Of a DNA stretch of 27,623 nt, positions 1 to 6,744 are shown piece by piece. This stretch comes from JBBECF01 sp040881945. Lineage in GTDB: Bacteria; Pseudomonadota; Alphaproteobacteria; Dongiales; Dongiaceae. A program made the translations under genes and the position numbers. Location of the stretch: the NCBI GenBank assembly GCA_040881945.1, contig JBBECF010000099.1, positions 1 through 27,623 of the forward strand. Direction: 5' to 3'. How positions within the stretch are numbered: the stretch's first letter is position 1; every line of letters starts with the position of its first letter. The notes beneath the pieces are model-generated. The model made no database searches. It saw nothing but the letters and a program-made list of their open reading frames with translations, and was not told the DNA's origin.

Positions 1-154
1 GCCGCCCGGCGAAGGCCGCGGCGAAGGCGCGGTACTGGGCGGTCAGGGCGCCGCTGGAATAGCAATAGAACGGCGTCCCGACCTCGGCGGCGATGCGCGC
101 CAGCTGCACGCCTTCGGCATGCAGCGTGCCGTCGCGATAGGCAAACGCGCTCAT
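1..154 (-). CDS. lysA: Diaminopimelate decarboxylase, N-terminal fragment
   Basis: Only the first 51 codons are inside the window; the gene runs off the left edge. The visible N-terminus reads MSAFAYRDG..., then a GTPFYCYS segment, which is characteristic of the start of LysA in alphaproteobacteria. LysA is a PLP-dependent cytosolic enzyme that decarboxylates meso-diaminopimelate to L-lysine, the last step of lysine synthesis. The PLP lysine and other catalytic residues lie outside the window and cannot be checked. The ATG overlaps the stop of the upstream lipoprotein gene (ATGA junction), so it is the distal gene of an argH-lipoprotein-lysA operon. That order is common in alphaproteobacteria and supports the call. 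Confidence 0.85.
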   Translation of the reverse strand, partial: MSAFAYRDGTLHAEGVQLARIAAEVGTPFYCYSSGALTAQYRAFAAAFAGR

Positions 155-324
155 GGCTCGTCCGGCGCCGGGTATTGCCGCGGGTACCGGTCCTCCTCGC
201 CCGGCGGCAGCTCCGGCGCGTTCTTCACCCCGCAGGCCGCCATTGCCAGCGCCATGAGGGCGAGCAGCGTTAGCAGGGCGGACCGCGGCGCGCGGTGCCG
301 TTCGATGCGCGACCCGCCGGCCAT
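151..324 (-). CDS. Small LptM/YifL-like lipoprotein
   Basis: This 57-residue protein has a basic N-terminus, a hydrophobic stretch (about residues 16-30) and a lipobox-like AMAAC with Cys31 as the predicted lipidated residue. After the Cys comes CGVKN then a proline-rich, charged tail (ELPPGEEDRYPRQYP), the pattern of the short lipoproteins encoded between argH and lysA in many proteobacteria. In Escherichia coli the related LptM (YifL) assists maturation of the LPS translocon LptDE; that role is inferred here by family likeness only. Its start shares a base with the argH stop (TGATG) and its stop overlaps the lysA start, so the three genes are translationally coupled. It is too short for a firm functional call. 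Confidence 0.75.
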   Translation of the reverse strand: MAGGSRIERHRAPRSALLTLLALMALAMAACGVKNAPELPPGEEDRYPRQYPAPDEP

Positions 325-1691
325 CACGAGTTCCGCTCCCGCGCCGCCGCGACGGCGCGCCGCACGTTGTCCGGCGCGGTGCCGCCGAAGCTGGTGCGGC
401 TCGCCACCGAGCGCTCGACCTCGAGCACGGCGAAGATCTCGGCGGTCAGCCGCGGTTCGACCCGCTGCATGTCGGCGAGCGGCAGCTCGGCCAGCCCGCA
501 GCCGCGCGCCTCGGCGGCCCGGACCAGGGTCCCGGTCACGCGGTGGGCATCGCGGAACGGCAGGCCGAGGACGCGCACCAGCCAGTCCGCGAGGTCCGTC
601 GCCGTGGCGAAGCCGGCCGCCGCCGCCCGGCGCATCGTATCGGCATGCACGGTCATGTCGCGCACCATGCCGGTCATGGCCGCGAGGCACAGCGCCAGAC
701 TGTCGGCGGCGTCGAACACCGGCTCCTTGTCCTCCTGCATGTCCTTGCCGTAGGCGAGCGGCAGCCCCTTCATGACGACGAGCAGCGCGGTCAGCGCGCC
801 GATGATCCGCCCGGCCTTGGCGCGCACCAGCTCGGCGGCGTCCGGGTTGCGCTTCTGCGGCATGATCGAGCTGCCCGTCGTGAAGGCGTCGGACAGCGCC
901 ACGAAACGGAACCCGTCGCTCACCCACAGCACGATCTCCTCGGCCAGGCGCGACAGATGCACCGCGATGAGGGCGCCGGCGGCGAGGAATTCGATCGCGA
1001 AGTCGCGGTCCGACACGGCGTCCAGGGAATTGGCCGCCGGACGGTCGAAGCCGAGCGCCTGCGCCGTCATCTCGCGGTCGATGGAAAACGACGTGCCGGC
1101 CAGGGCGGCGGCGCCGAGCGGGCATTCGTTCAGCCGCCGCCGGCAGTCGGCGAGGCGGCCGCGGTCGCGGCCGAACATCTCGACATAGGCCATCAGGTGG
1201 TGGCCGAAGGTCACCGGCTGCGCCGGCTGCAAATGGGTGAAGCCCGGCATCACGGTGGCGGCGTGCCGCTCCGCCTGATCGAGCAGGGCGCCGATCAACC
1301 CGCCGATCTGATCGTGCAGCCCGTCGATCGCCTCGCGCACCCATAACCGAAAGTCGGTCGCCACCTGGTCGTTGCGTGAGCGCGCGGTGTGCAGCCGCCC
1401 GGCCGCCTCGCCGACGATGTCCTTGAGCCGCGCCTCGATATTGCCGTGGATGTCCTCGAGCGCCGTGCGGAAGACGAAGTCGCCGGCCTCGATCTCCGCG
1501 CGAATCCGCTCTAGACCGGCGCCGATGGCGTCGCCATCTTGTTGCGTGATGATGCCCTGGCGCGCCAGCATGGCGCAGTGCGCCTGGGAGCCGGCGATGT
1601 CCTGGGCATAGAGGCGCCGGTCGAAGCCGATGGAGGCGTTGATGCGCTCCATCGCCGCGGCCGGGCCGGTCGCGAAGCGACCGCCCCACAT
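324..1691 (-). CDS. argH: Argininosuccinate lyase
   Basis: ArgH cleaves argininosuccinate to arginine and fumarate, the last step of arginine synthesis, as a cytosolic homotetramer. The N-terminus MWGGRFATGP, the TARSRNDQVATDFRLW segment and the fumarase/aspartase-superfamily signature loop GSSIMPQKRNPD are all present. From the ATG used here the protein is 455 residues, near the family norm. The start is not certain. The ATG at 1691 lacks a clear ribosome binding site, while a TTG at 1751 (giving MTDKDP... plus 20 residues before MWGG) has a weak GAG upstream and resembles annotated starts in relatives, but it would overlap the proposed tlpA start on the other strand. It overlaps the lipoprotein gene by one base and leads the argH-lipoprotein-lysA operon. 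Confidence 0.95.
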   Translation of the reverse strand: MWGGRFATGPAAAMERINASIGFDRRLYAQDIAGSQAHCAMLARQGIITQQDGDAIGAGLERIRAEIEAGDFVFRTALEDIHGNIEARLKDIVGEAAGRLHTARSRNDQVATDFRLWVREAIDGLHDQIGGLIGALLDQAERHAATVMPGFTHLQPAQPVTFGHHLMAYVEMFGRDRGRLADCRRRLNECPLGAAALAGTSFSIDREMTAQALGFDRPAANSLDAVSDRDFAIEFLAAGALIAVHLSRLAEEIVLWVSDGFRFVALSDAFTTGSSIMPQKRNPDAAELVRAKAGRIIGALTALLVVMKGLPLAYGKDMQEDKEPVFDAADSLALCLAAMTGMVRDMTVHADTMRRAAAAGFATATDLADWLVRVLGLPFRDAHRVTGTLVRAAEARGCGLAELPLADMQRVEPRLTAEIFAVLEVERSVASRTSFGGTAPDNVRRAVAAARERNS

Positions 1692-1740
1692 GCGCTGAGG
1701 CGGCGGATCGCGGTCGGCCGCGGCGCGGAAGCGAGGGTCC

Positions 1741-2376
1741 TTGTCGGTCAAGCCAGTCACTCTGTCGATCGTGCTCGCGGCGGCGCTCGCGGTCGGCCTC
1801 GCCGCCGCGTGGTTCCTCAACCTCGCGCCGTCGCCGGTCGAACCCGGCGCGCCGGCGGTCGGCGCCGTGGCGCACTTTACCCCGATCGATCCGCCGCGGC
1901 CAGCGCCGGACGCGGCCTTCGAGGACGGCGATGGCCGGCGGCTGACCCTGGCCGATTTCCGCGGCCGGGTCGTGTTGCTTAACATCTGGGCGACCTGGTG
2001 CGGGCCGTGCGTCGTGGAGATGCCCTCGCTCGATCGGTTGCAGGCAAGGCTCGGCGGCGCCGATTTCACCGTCGTCGCCCTGTCGCAGGACCGCGGCGGG
2101 GCCGAGGTCGTCGGGCCGTTCTACCGGCGCCTGGGCCTCGCCAGCCTCGGCGTCTATCTCGACCCGAGCAACCGGGTCGCCCGCGCGCTCGGCGTGGACG
2201 GCCTGCCGACCACCTTCGTCCTCGATCGGCAGGGGCGCACGGTCGGCACCCTGGAAGGTCCGGCTGAATGGGATTCGCCGGAGGCTGTGGCGCTCGTCAA
2301 GGATGTCATGGACGAGAAGTCGTCGGCATTAAGTCGTCAGTCATCAGTCGTCAGTAGGATCGGCGCCCCGAACTGA
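1741..2376 (+). CDS. tlpA: TlpA-family thiol:disulfide oxidoreductase
   Basis: This 211-residue thioredoxin-fold protein is anchored by an N-terminal hydrophobic segment (about residues 7-26) with the catalytic domain in the periplasm. The active site WATWCGPCVVEMPS is a classical WCxxC motif in TlpA/ResA context. Such proteins act as periplasmic reductants, for example in cytochrome c or CuA maturation. The start chosen is a TTG preceded by GAGG five bases upstream, which keeps a Lys before the membrane segment. A GTG at 1771 is possible but would remove the charged N-terminus. It is divergent from argH. The final ~15 residues (from about SALSRQSS) and the stop codon are encoded by a palindromic repeat (2331-2403), so the native C-terminus has probably been replaced or extended by repeat sequence. 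Confidence 0.88.
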   Translation: MSVKPVTLSIVLAAALAVGLAAAWFLNLAPSPVEPGAPAVGAVAHFTPIDPPRPAPDAAFEDGDGRRLTLADFRGRVVLLNIWATWCGPCVVEMPSLDRLQARLGGADFTVVALSQDRGGAEVVGPFYRRLGLASLGVYLDPSNRVARALGVDGLPTTFVLDRQGRTVGTLEGPAEWDSPEAVALVKDVMDEKSSALSRQSSVVSRIGAPN

Positions 2377-2403
2377 GGACTGATAACTGATGACTGATGA
2401 CTT
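2331..2403. repeat. Palindromic intergenic repeat at convergent tlpA/hbd 3' ends
   Basis: Two 25-base arms (2331-2355 and 2379-2403) built from reiterated GTC(A/G)TCA units are reverse complements with three mismatches, around a 23-base centre. The element lies between convergent genes and can form a long hairpin in either transcript, so it may act as a bidirectional terminator. It encodes the tlpA C-terminus and stop, and ends three bases before the hbd stop. The internal ACTGATGACT-type iteration looks like a mobile or REP-like repeat rather than an ordinary terminator. No T-run follows it. Confidence 0.7.
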
Positions 2404-2405
2404 GC

Positions 2406-3278
2406 TTACCGCGTCGGCACCGGCGTGCCGGTGCTGTAGTCGTAGAAGCCGCGGCCGACCTTCTGGCCGAGCCAGCCGGCCTCGACGTATTTCACGAGCA
2501 GCGGACAGGGGCGGTACTTGCTGTCGGCGAGACCTTCGTAGAGCACCTGCATGACCGCGAGACAAGTATCGAGCCCAATGAAATCGGCGAGCTCGAGCGG
2601 CCCCATCGGGTGGTGCGCGCCGAGCTTCATCGCGGTATCGATCGCCTCGACCGAGCCGACGCCCTCGTAAAGCGTATAGACCGCTTCGTTGATCATCGGC
2701 AGCAGGATGCGGTTGACGATGAAGGCCGGGAAGTCCTCGGCCATCGTCGATTTCTTGCCCAGCTTTTCGGCCAGTTCGCGGATCGTGTTGTAGCTCTCGT
2801 CGTCGGTCGCCAGCCCGCGGATCAGCTCGACCAACTCCATCACCGGCACCGGGTTCATGAAGTGCATGCCCATGAACTTGGCCGGCCGGTCGGTCGCCGC
2901 GGCGAGCCGGGTGATCGAGATGGACGAGGTGTTGGAGGCGACGATCGCGTCGGGCTTCAGGTACGGGCACAGTTTCTTCAGAATGTCGCGCTTGACCGCT
3001 TCGTTCTCGGTGGCCGCCTCGATGACGACGTCGCAGTCCGCGAACATCGCGTAGTCGGTCCCGGTGGCGATGCGCGCCAGCGCCGCCTTGCGGCCCGCGT
3101 CGGTGATCACGCCGCGCTTGACCTGGCGGGCCATGTTCTGGTCGATGTACCCCATCGCGGCGACGAGCTGCGCCGCGTTCACGTCGGCCAGCTTCACGTC
3201 GTAGCCGGCGAGCGCGCAGACATGGGCGATGCCGTGGCCCATCTGGCCGGCGCCGATGACGCCAATTTTCCGGATCAT
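2406..3278 (-). CDS. hbd: 3-hydroxybutyryl-CoA dehydrogenase
   Basis: This 290-residue NAD(P)-dependent enzyme interconverts (S)-3-hydroxybutyryl-CoA and acetoacetyl-CoA. The N-terminal Rossmann motif GVIGAGQMGHG lies at residues 6-16. The catalytic pair is seen as His139 in MGMHFMNP and Glu151 in ELVELI, with SNTSS at 115-119. The length matches the single-domain Hbd/PaaH type. It is 33 bases downstream of etfA on the same strand, with GGAAGGA upstream of the ATG, so it is probably in the etfBA operon. It could serve butyrate/crotonate metabolism or feed C4 units toward the EMC genes downstream in the window. The EMC route itself usually uses an (R)-specific acetoacetyl-CoA reductase, so an essential EMC role is not implied. 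Confidence 0.93.
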   Translation of the reverse strand: MIRKIGVIGAGQMGHGIAHVCALAGYDVKLADVNAAQLVAAMGYIDQNMARQVKRGVITDAGRKAALARIATGTDYAMFADCDVVIEAATENEAVKRDILKKLCPYLKPDAIVASNTSSISITRLAAATDRPAKFMGMHFMNPVPVMELVELIRGLATDDESYNTIRELAEKLGKKSTMAEDFPAFIVNRILLPMINEAVYTLYEGVGSVEAIDTAMKLGAHHPMGPLELADFIGLDTCLAVMQVLYEGLADSKYRPCPLLVKYVEAGWLGQKVGRGFYDYSTGTPVPTR

Positions 3279-3311
3279 GGCCGGGCTGTTCCTTCCGTTG
3301 TCCCGCGGGCG

Positions 3312-4247
3312 CTACTTGTCCAGGGCCGCGGCCAGTTCGGGGATCGCCTGGAACAGGTCCGCGACAAGGCCGTAGTCGGCGACCTGGAAGATCGGCGCCT
3401 CCTCGTCCTTGTTGATGGCGACGATGACCTTGCTGTCCTTCATGCCGGCGAGGTGCTGGATGGCCCCGGAGATGCCGACGGCGACATAGAGCTCGGGCGC
3501 GACGATCTTGCCGGTCTGGCCGACCTGATAGTCGTTCGGCACGAAGCCCGCGTCGACGGCGGCGCGGCTGGCGCCGATGGCGGCGCCGAGCTTGTCGGCG
3601 ACGGTCTCGAGCAGCTTGAAGTTCTCGCCGCTCTGCATGCCGCGGCCGCCCGAGATGACGATTCGGGCCGAGGTCAGCTCCGGCCGTTCCGACCGGCTCA
3701 GCTCCTGGCCGACGAAGCGCGACAGCCCGGCGTCGCCGGGGCCCGTCACCGCTTCGATCGGCGCCGAACCGCCCTCGGCCGGGGCCGGATCGAAGGCGGT
3801 GGCGCGCACGGTGAGGATCTTGATCGCGTCGCTCGACTGCACCGTCGCGAGCGCGTTGCCGGCGTAGATCGACCGCACGAAGGTGTCGGGCGAGTCGATA
3901 CCGCTGATGTCGGACACCTGCGCCACGTCGAGAAGCGCGGCCGCGCGCGGCATGACGTTCTTGCCGGCGCTGGTCGCCGGCGCCAGGACGTGGCCGAAGC
4001 CCGCCGCCAGCTTGGCCACCAGCGGCGCCAGGTTCTCGGCCAGCCCATGCCCATAGGCCGGATCGTCGGCCAGCAGCACCTTGGCGACGCCGGCGATGCG
4101 AGCGGCGGCCTCGGCGGCCGGACGGCAGCCGGCGCCGGCCACCAGCACCGCGACGGCGCCGCCGATCTTGGCCGCGGCCGTCACCGTGTTGAGGGTCGCC
4201 GGCTTGATTTCCTTGTTGTCGTGCTCGGCGAGAACGAGGACGGCCAT
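3312..4247 (-). CDS. etfA: Electron transfer flavoprotein, alpha subunit
   Basis: EtfA is the FAD-binding subunit of the heterodimer that takes electrons from acyl-CoA dehydrogenases and passes them to ETF:ubiquinone oxidoreductase. The 311-residue protein starts MAVLVLAEHDN and carries the C-terminal FAD domain, with SGGRGMQSGENF, VGQTGKIVAPELYVAVG, SGAIQHLAGM and INKDEEAPIF, all diagnostic of EtfA. Its ATG overlaps the etfB stop (ATGA junction), implying coupled translation. In this window the natural electron donor is the methylsuccinyl-CoA dehydrogenase encoded at 13380-15059; that pairing is inferred from enzyme class and proximity. Confidence 0.97.
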   Translation of the reverse strand: MAVLVLAEHDNKEIKPATLNTVTAAAKIGGAVAVLVAGAGCRPAAEAAARIAGVAKVLLADDPAYGHGLAENLAPLVAKLAAGFGHVLAPATSAGKNVMPRAAALLDVAQVSDISGIDSPDTFVRSIYAGNALATVQSSDAIKILTVRATAFDPAPAEGGSAPIEAVTGPGDAGLSRFVGQELSRSERPELTSARIVISGGRGMQSGENFKLLETVADKLGAAIGASRAAVDAGFVPNDYQVGQTGKIVAPELYVAVGISGAIQHLAGMKDSKVIVAINKDEEAPIFQVADYGLVADLFQAIPELAAALDK

Positions 4248-4996
4248 CAGATCACCTTCGCCTCGTTGCGCAGCTTGTCGACCAGCTCGGCGGCGCTCTT
4301 GACCTTGACGCCGGACTTGCGCTTCGGCGGCTCGACGACCCGCAGCGTCTTCAGGCGCGGCGCCGGATCGACGCCGAGCTGCTCCGGCGTCAGGCTCTCG
4401 ATCGGCTTCTTCTTGGCCTTCATGATGTTCGGCAGCGAGGCGTAGCGCGGCTCGTTGAGCCTGAGGTCGGTGGTGATGACCGCCGGCATCTTCAGCTCGA
4501 CCGTCTCCAGCCCGCCATCGACCTCGCGCGTGACCGTGACGCGGCCGTCGGCCGGCGCCAGCTTCGAGGCGAAGGTGCCCTGCGGCCAGCCGAGCAGCGC
4601 CGCCAGCATCTGGCCGGTCTGGTTGCAGTCGTCGTCGATCGCCTGCTTGCCGAGGATGACGAGCCCCGGCTGTTCCTTGTCGACCACCGCCTTCAGCAGC
4701 TTGGCGACGGCGAGCGGCTGCAGCTCGACGTCGGTGGCGATGTGGATGCCGCGGTCGGCGCCCATGGCGAGCGCGGTGCGGATGGTCTCCTGGCAGGCGG
4801 CCGGCCCGGCCGAGACGGCGACGATTTCGGTCGCCTTGCCCGCCTCCTTGAGGCGGATCGCCTCCTCGACCGCGATCTCGCAGAACGGGTTCATCGCCAT
4901 CTTGACGTTGGCGGTCTCGACGCCCGACCCGTCGGCCTTGACCCGCACCTTGACGTTGGCGTCGATGACGCGCTTGACCGCGACGAGGAGCTTCAT
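4247..4996 (-). CDS. etfB: Electron transfer flavoprotein, beta subunit
   Basis: EtfB is the AMP-binding partner of EtfA. The 249-residue protein begins MKLLVAVKRVIDAN and has the family segments NPFCEIAVEEAIRLKE, LGKQAIDDDCNQTGQMLA and the C-terminal APRLKTLRV/EPPKRK region. The length is typical. It is the first gene of etfB-etfA-hbd, and a good sigma70-like promoter lies upstream at 5093-5121. In relatives the next gene upstream is often pduO. Here that neighbour is displaced about 3.3 kb by a restriction-modification cassette. Confidence 0.97.
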   Translation of the reverse strand: MKLLVAVKRVIDANVKVRVKADGSGVETANVKMAMNPFCEIAVEEAIRLKEAGKATEIVAVSAGPAACQETIRTALAMGADRGIHIATDVELQPLAVAKLLKAVVDKEQPGLVILGKQAIDDDCNQTGQMLAALLGWPQGTFASKLAPADGRVTVTREVDGGLETVELKMPAVITTDLRLNEPRYASLPNIMKAKKKPIESLTPEQLGVDPAPRLKTLRVVEPPKRKSGVKVKSAAELVDKLRNEAKVI

Positions 4997-5092
4997 GTCC
5001 GACCCTGGCAGAGGCGGCGACCGGGACCGAAGGCGCCGGCCCGCAAGACGGAGTGGCGCCGGCCCGACCCGCCGGCTTCATTTCGCAGGTGC

Positions 5093-5121
5093 ACAATAAG
5101 AATATGACAGGAACGTGTCAA
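5093..5121 (-). promoter_or_regulatory. Candidate sigma70-type promoter for etfB with overlapping inverted repeat
   Basis: On the minus strand a perfect TTGACA (5121-5116) is followed after 17 bases by TATTGT (5098-5093), about 96 bases upstream of the etfB ATG. An inverted repeat TGACA-N6-TGTCA (5105-5120) overlaps the -35 box and spacer, a position suited to a repressor operator. The regulator is unknown. Confidence 0.55.
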
Positions 5122-5230
5122 CGCCGCTGAGCCTGGGCACGTCGCAGTATGCGCCAGCCATCAGTGGATTCTGCCAAAGACGATCATGCCGACTCATCCA
5201 TGGGCCGCTTTGTTGCCCACAGCGCGGCTT

Positions 5231-5668
5231 CTATGTCACGGTGAACGACTGGATCGACATCCGAATCCGGGCGGCTACGGTGTCGGGTTTCTTGAGCGAG
5301 TGTTCCCACACTCGGAGGACGCGCCATCCCCGGGAACGCAGAATACGGTTGATTCGCCGGTCACGTCTGCGGTTGTACTCGACCTTCTCGGCCCAAAATG
5401 CCGCATTGTTGCCTGGCGCTTTGTAGCACTTCGGGCAGCCATGCCAGAAACAGCCGTCAACGAAGACCACGAGGTTCGCAGATTTGAACACGAAGTCTGG
5501 GGAACCCGGGAGTGATAGGTGTCGCCGCCAGCCACCAAGCTTGTTCGCCCGAAGAATAGCGAGGAGGCGTAGCTCGGTCGACTTGTTGTTTTGGCTCCTC
5601 ACCCGAGACATGAGGCGCGACCGCTCCGGCGTCGTGTCGAAGACCCTTAGCGCTGGTGAAACGGTCAC
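5231..5668 (-). CDS. vsr: Very short patch repair (Vsr) mismatch endonuclease
   Basis: Vsr nicks DNA 5' to the T of T:G mismatches that arise by deamination of 5-methylcytosine, limiting mutation caused by a C5 methyltransferase. The 145-residue product has the family pattern: an MSRVRSQN region, LPGSPDFVF with catalytic Asp58, DGCFWHGCPKC with His76 and zinc-site cysteines, FWAEKVEYN, and GWRVLRVWEHSL. These line up with E. coli Vsr. The start chosen is a GTG whose bases overlap the endonuclease stop (GTGA), giving translational coupling; an upstream ATG at 5728 would overlap the endonuclease by 64 bases and is less likely. It is the last gene of the methyltransferase-endonuclease-vsr cassette. 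Confidence 0.93.
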   Translation of the reverse strand: MTVSPALRVFDTTPERSRLMSRVRSQNNKSTELRLLAILRANKLGGWRRHLSLPGSPDFVFKSANLVVFVDGCFWHGCPKCYKAPGNNAAFWAEKVEYNRRRDRRINRILRSRGWRVLRVWEHSLKKPDTVAARIRMSIQSFTVT

Positions 5669-6744
5669 TCGGGTTCGTCCTCCGAGCCGCTCGCGAGCGA
5701 GGGGTCTTCGCGCCTCGCGATTTCCCATTGGTGGGATTGCTTCCGATTGCCCATGCTGATGGAAAACGTCGACTTGTCCTCGGCGGCGGAGATAGCGAGG
5801 TTCAACAACTCGTCGGCGTGCTTGTCAATCTGTTCGATTGGACGACGGACGTACTTCTCGATAAAGGTGGCCATCGTCTTGCCGCCCTCCGCTTCGATGT
5901 GCTGCCACGCCTCGTCGCCGATGTAGGCGTCTCCGCCGTACTTACGAAACTCCGCCGCGAGATCCGTGAGCCGGCTGCTTGGCGTCGGGTCAAGCACCAT
6001 GAGGACGGGAGTAAATCCCGACGCCTCGCAGTCGGCAGCGAAGTCCAGCTCCTCTGCAAACCGGCCTTGCCCGCTGGCCGCAATAGTCACACGCAGTTTG
6101 AACTCGTACGCCGTCGTTCCAACAATGCAATCAACCTGTCGCGCCTTGTGCCCGTCCTTGATTCGCTTCACTGGCGACTTCTTTGCAGAGAAGGGCGTCC
6201 CTCCGAGGGCACTCGCCAGAATCGGCTCGAACAAGTAACCGGTCTCTTGGCCGGCGCGGTTGTCGATGTCGAAAAACCACTTCCGCCAAGTTATCCACGA
6301 CGCGAGAGCCGGAGTAGCGATGATGCCGAACTCCAGAAGCGACCTTGGCGAGACCTGAAGCATGGTTGGCAAGGGTTGGGCTGCCAAAATGCGCGCGTAC
6401 TTCTTTCTCCGTTTGTGCAACGAACAGAGGCAGCCGAAATAGGTCACAAAGTCAGGTATATTTGACGTGCCAACAAGGAATAACGCGGTGAAATCGACGC
6501 TCAGGCCCACCAGCTCCTCGAACCATTCCATCGGCAAGTCGTAGTAGCCGTCGATGGACTTGACCTTCTTGAGGATCGGGGGCGGTATAAGGTCGTCGTG
6601 CCCAGTGTCGTGGAAGACCACGGAAACGACCTTTACCAGTTCGTCGTCAGCGAGAACGACGGGAATAGCTGTCGCGACCCCCAGCACACGAGCTGTCTGG
6701 ATCGTTTTCGACTGTTCGAGGCTAAGTCGCTTATCCCGCGGCAA
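5665..6744 (-). CDS. Type II restriction endonuclease, possibly ApaLI-like
   Basis: This 359-residue protein sits directly downstream of a C5-cytosine methyltransferase and upstream of vsr, the place expected for the cognate endonuclease. A PD-(D/E)XK-like core is visible: Asp205 in QVDCIVG, then Glu214 and Lys216 in YEFKLRVT, preceded by ETGYLFEPILA with acidic residues that may also bind metal. From memory the region around FEPILA, KRxxDG...RQVDC and RVTIAASGQGRF resembles the ApaLI family (site GTGCAC), but I cannot confirm this without a search. The start is a TTG with a strong AGAGGAAA ribosome binding site eight bases upstream. An ATG at 6795 is open in frame but lacks this and overlaps the methyltransferase by 65 bases. 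GC content is visibly lower than that of the metabolic neighbours. Confidence 0.75.
   Translation of the reverse strand: MPRDKRLSLEQSKTIQTARVLGVATAIPVVLADDELVKVVSVVFHDTGHDDLIPPPILKKVKSIDGYYDLPMEWFEELVGLSVDFTALFLVGTSNIPDFVTYFGCLCSLHKRRKKYARILAAQPLPTMLQVSPRSLLEFGIIATPALASWITWRKWFFDIDNRAGQETGYLFEPILASALGGTPFSAKKSPVKRIKDGHKARQVDCIVGTTAYEFKLRVTIAASGQGRFAEELDFAADCEASGFTPVLMVLDPTPSSRLTDLAAEFRKYGGDAYIGDEAWQHIEAEGGKTMATFIEKYVRRPIEQIDKHADELLNLAISAAEDKSTFSISMGNRKQSHQWEIARREDPSLASGSEDEPE

Noticed and set aside
2397..4445. A 682-codon plus-strand frame opposite hbd, etfA and etfB
   Set aside because: It is an antisense shadow of three clearly conserved minus-strand genes; such long frames are a GC-bias artefact.
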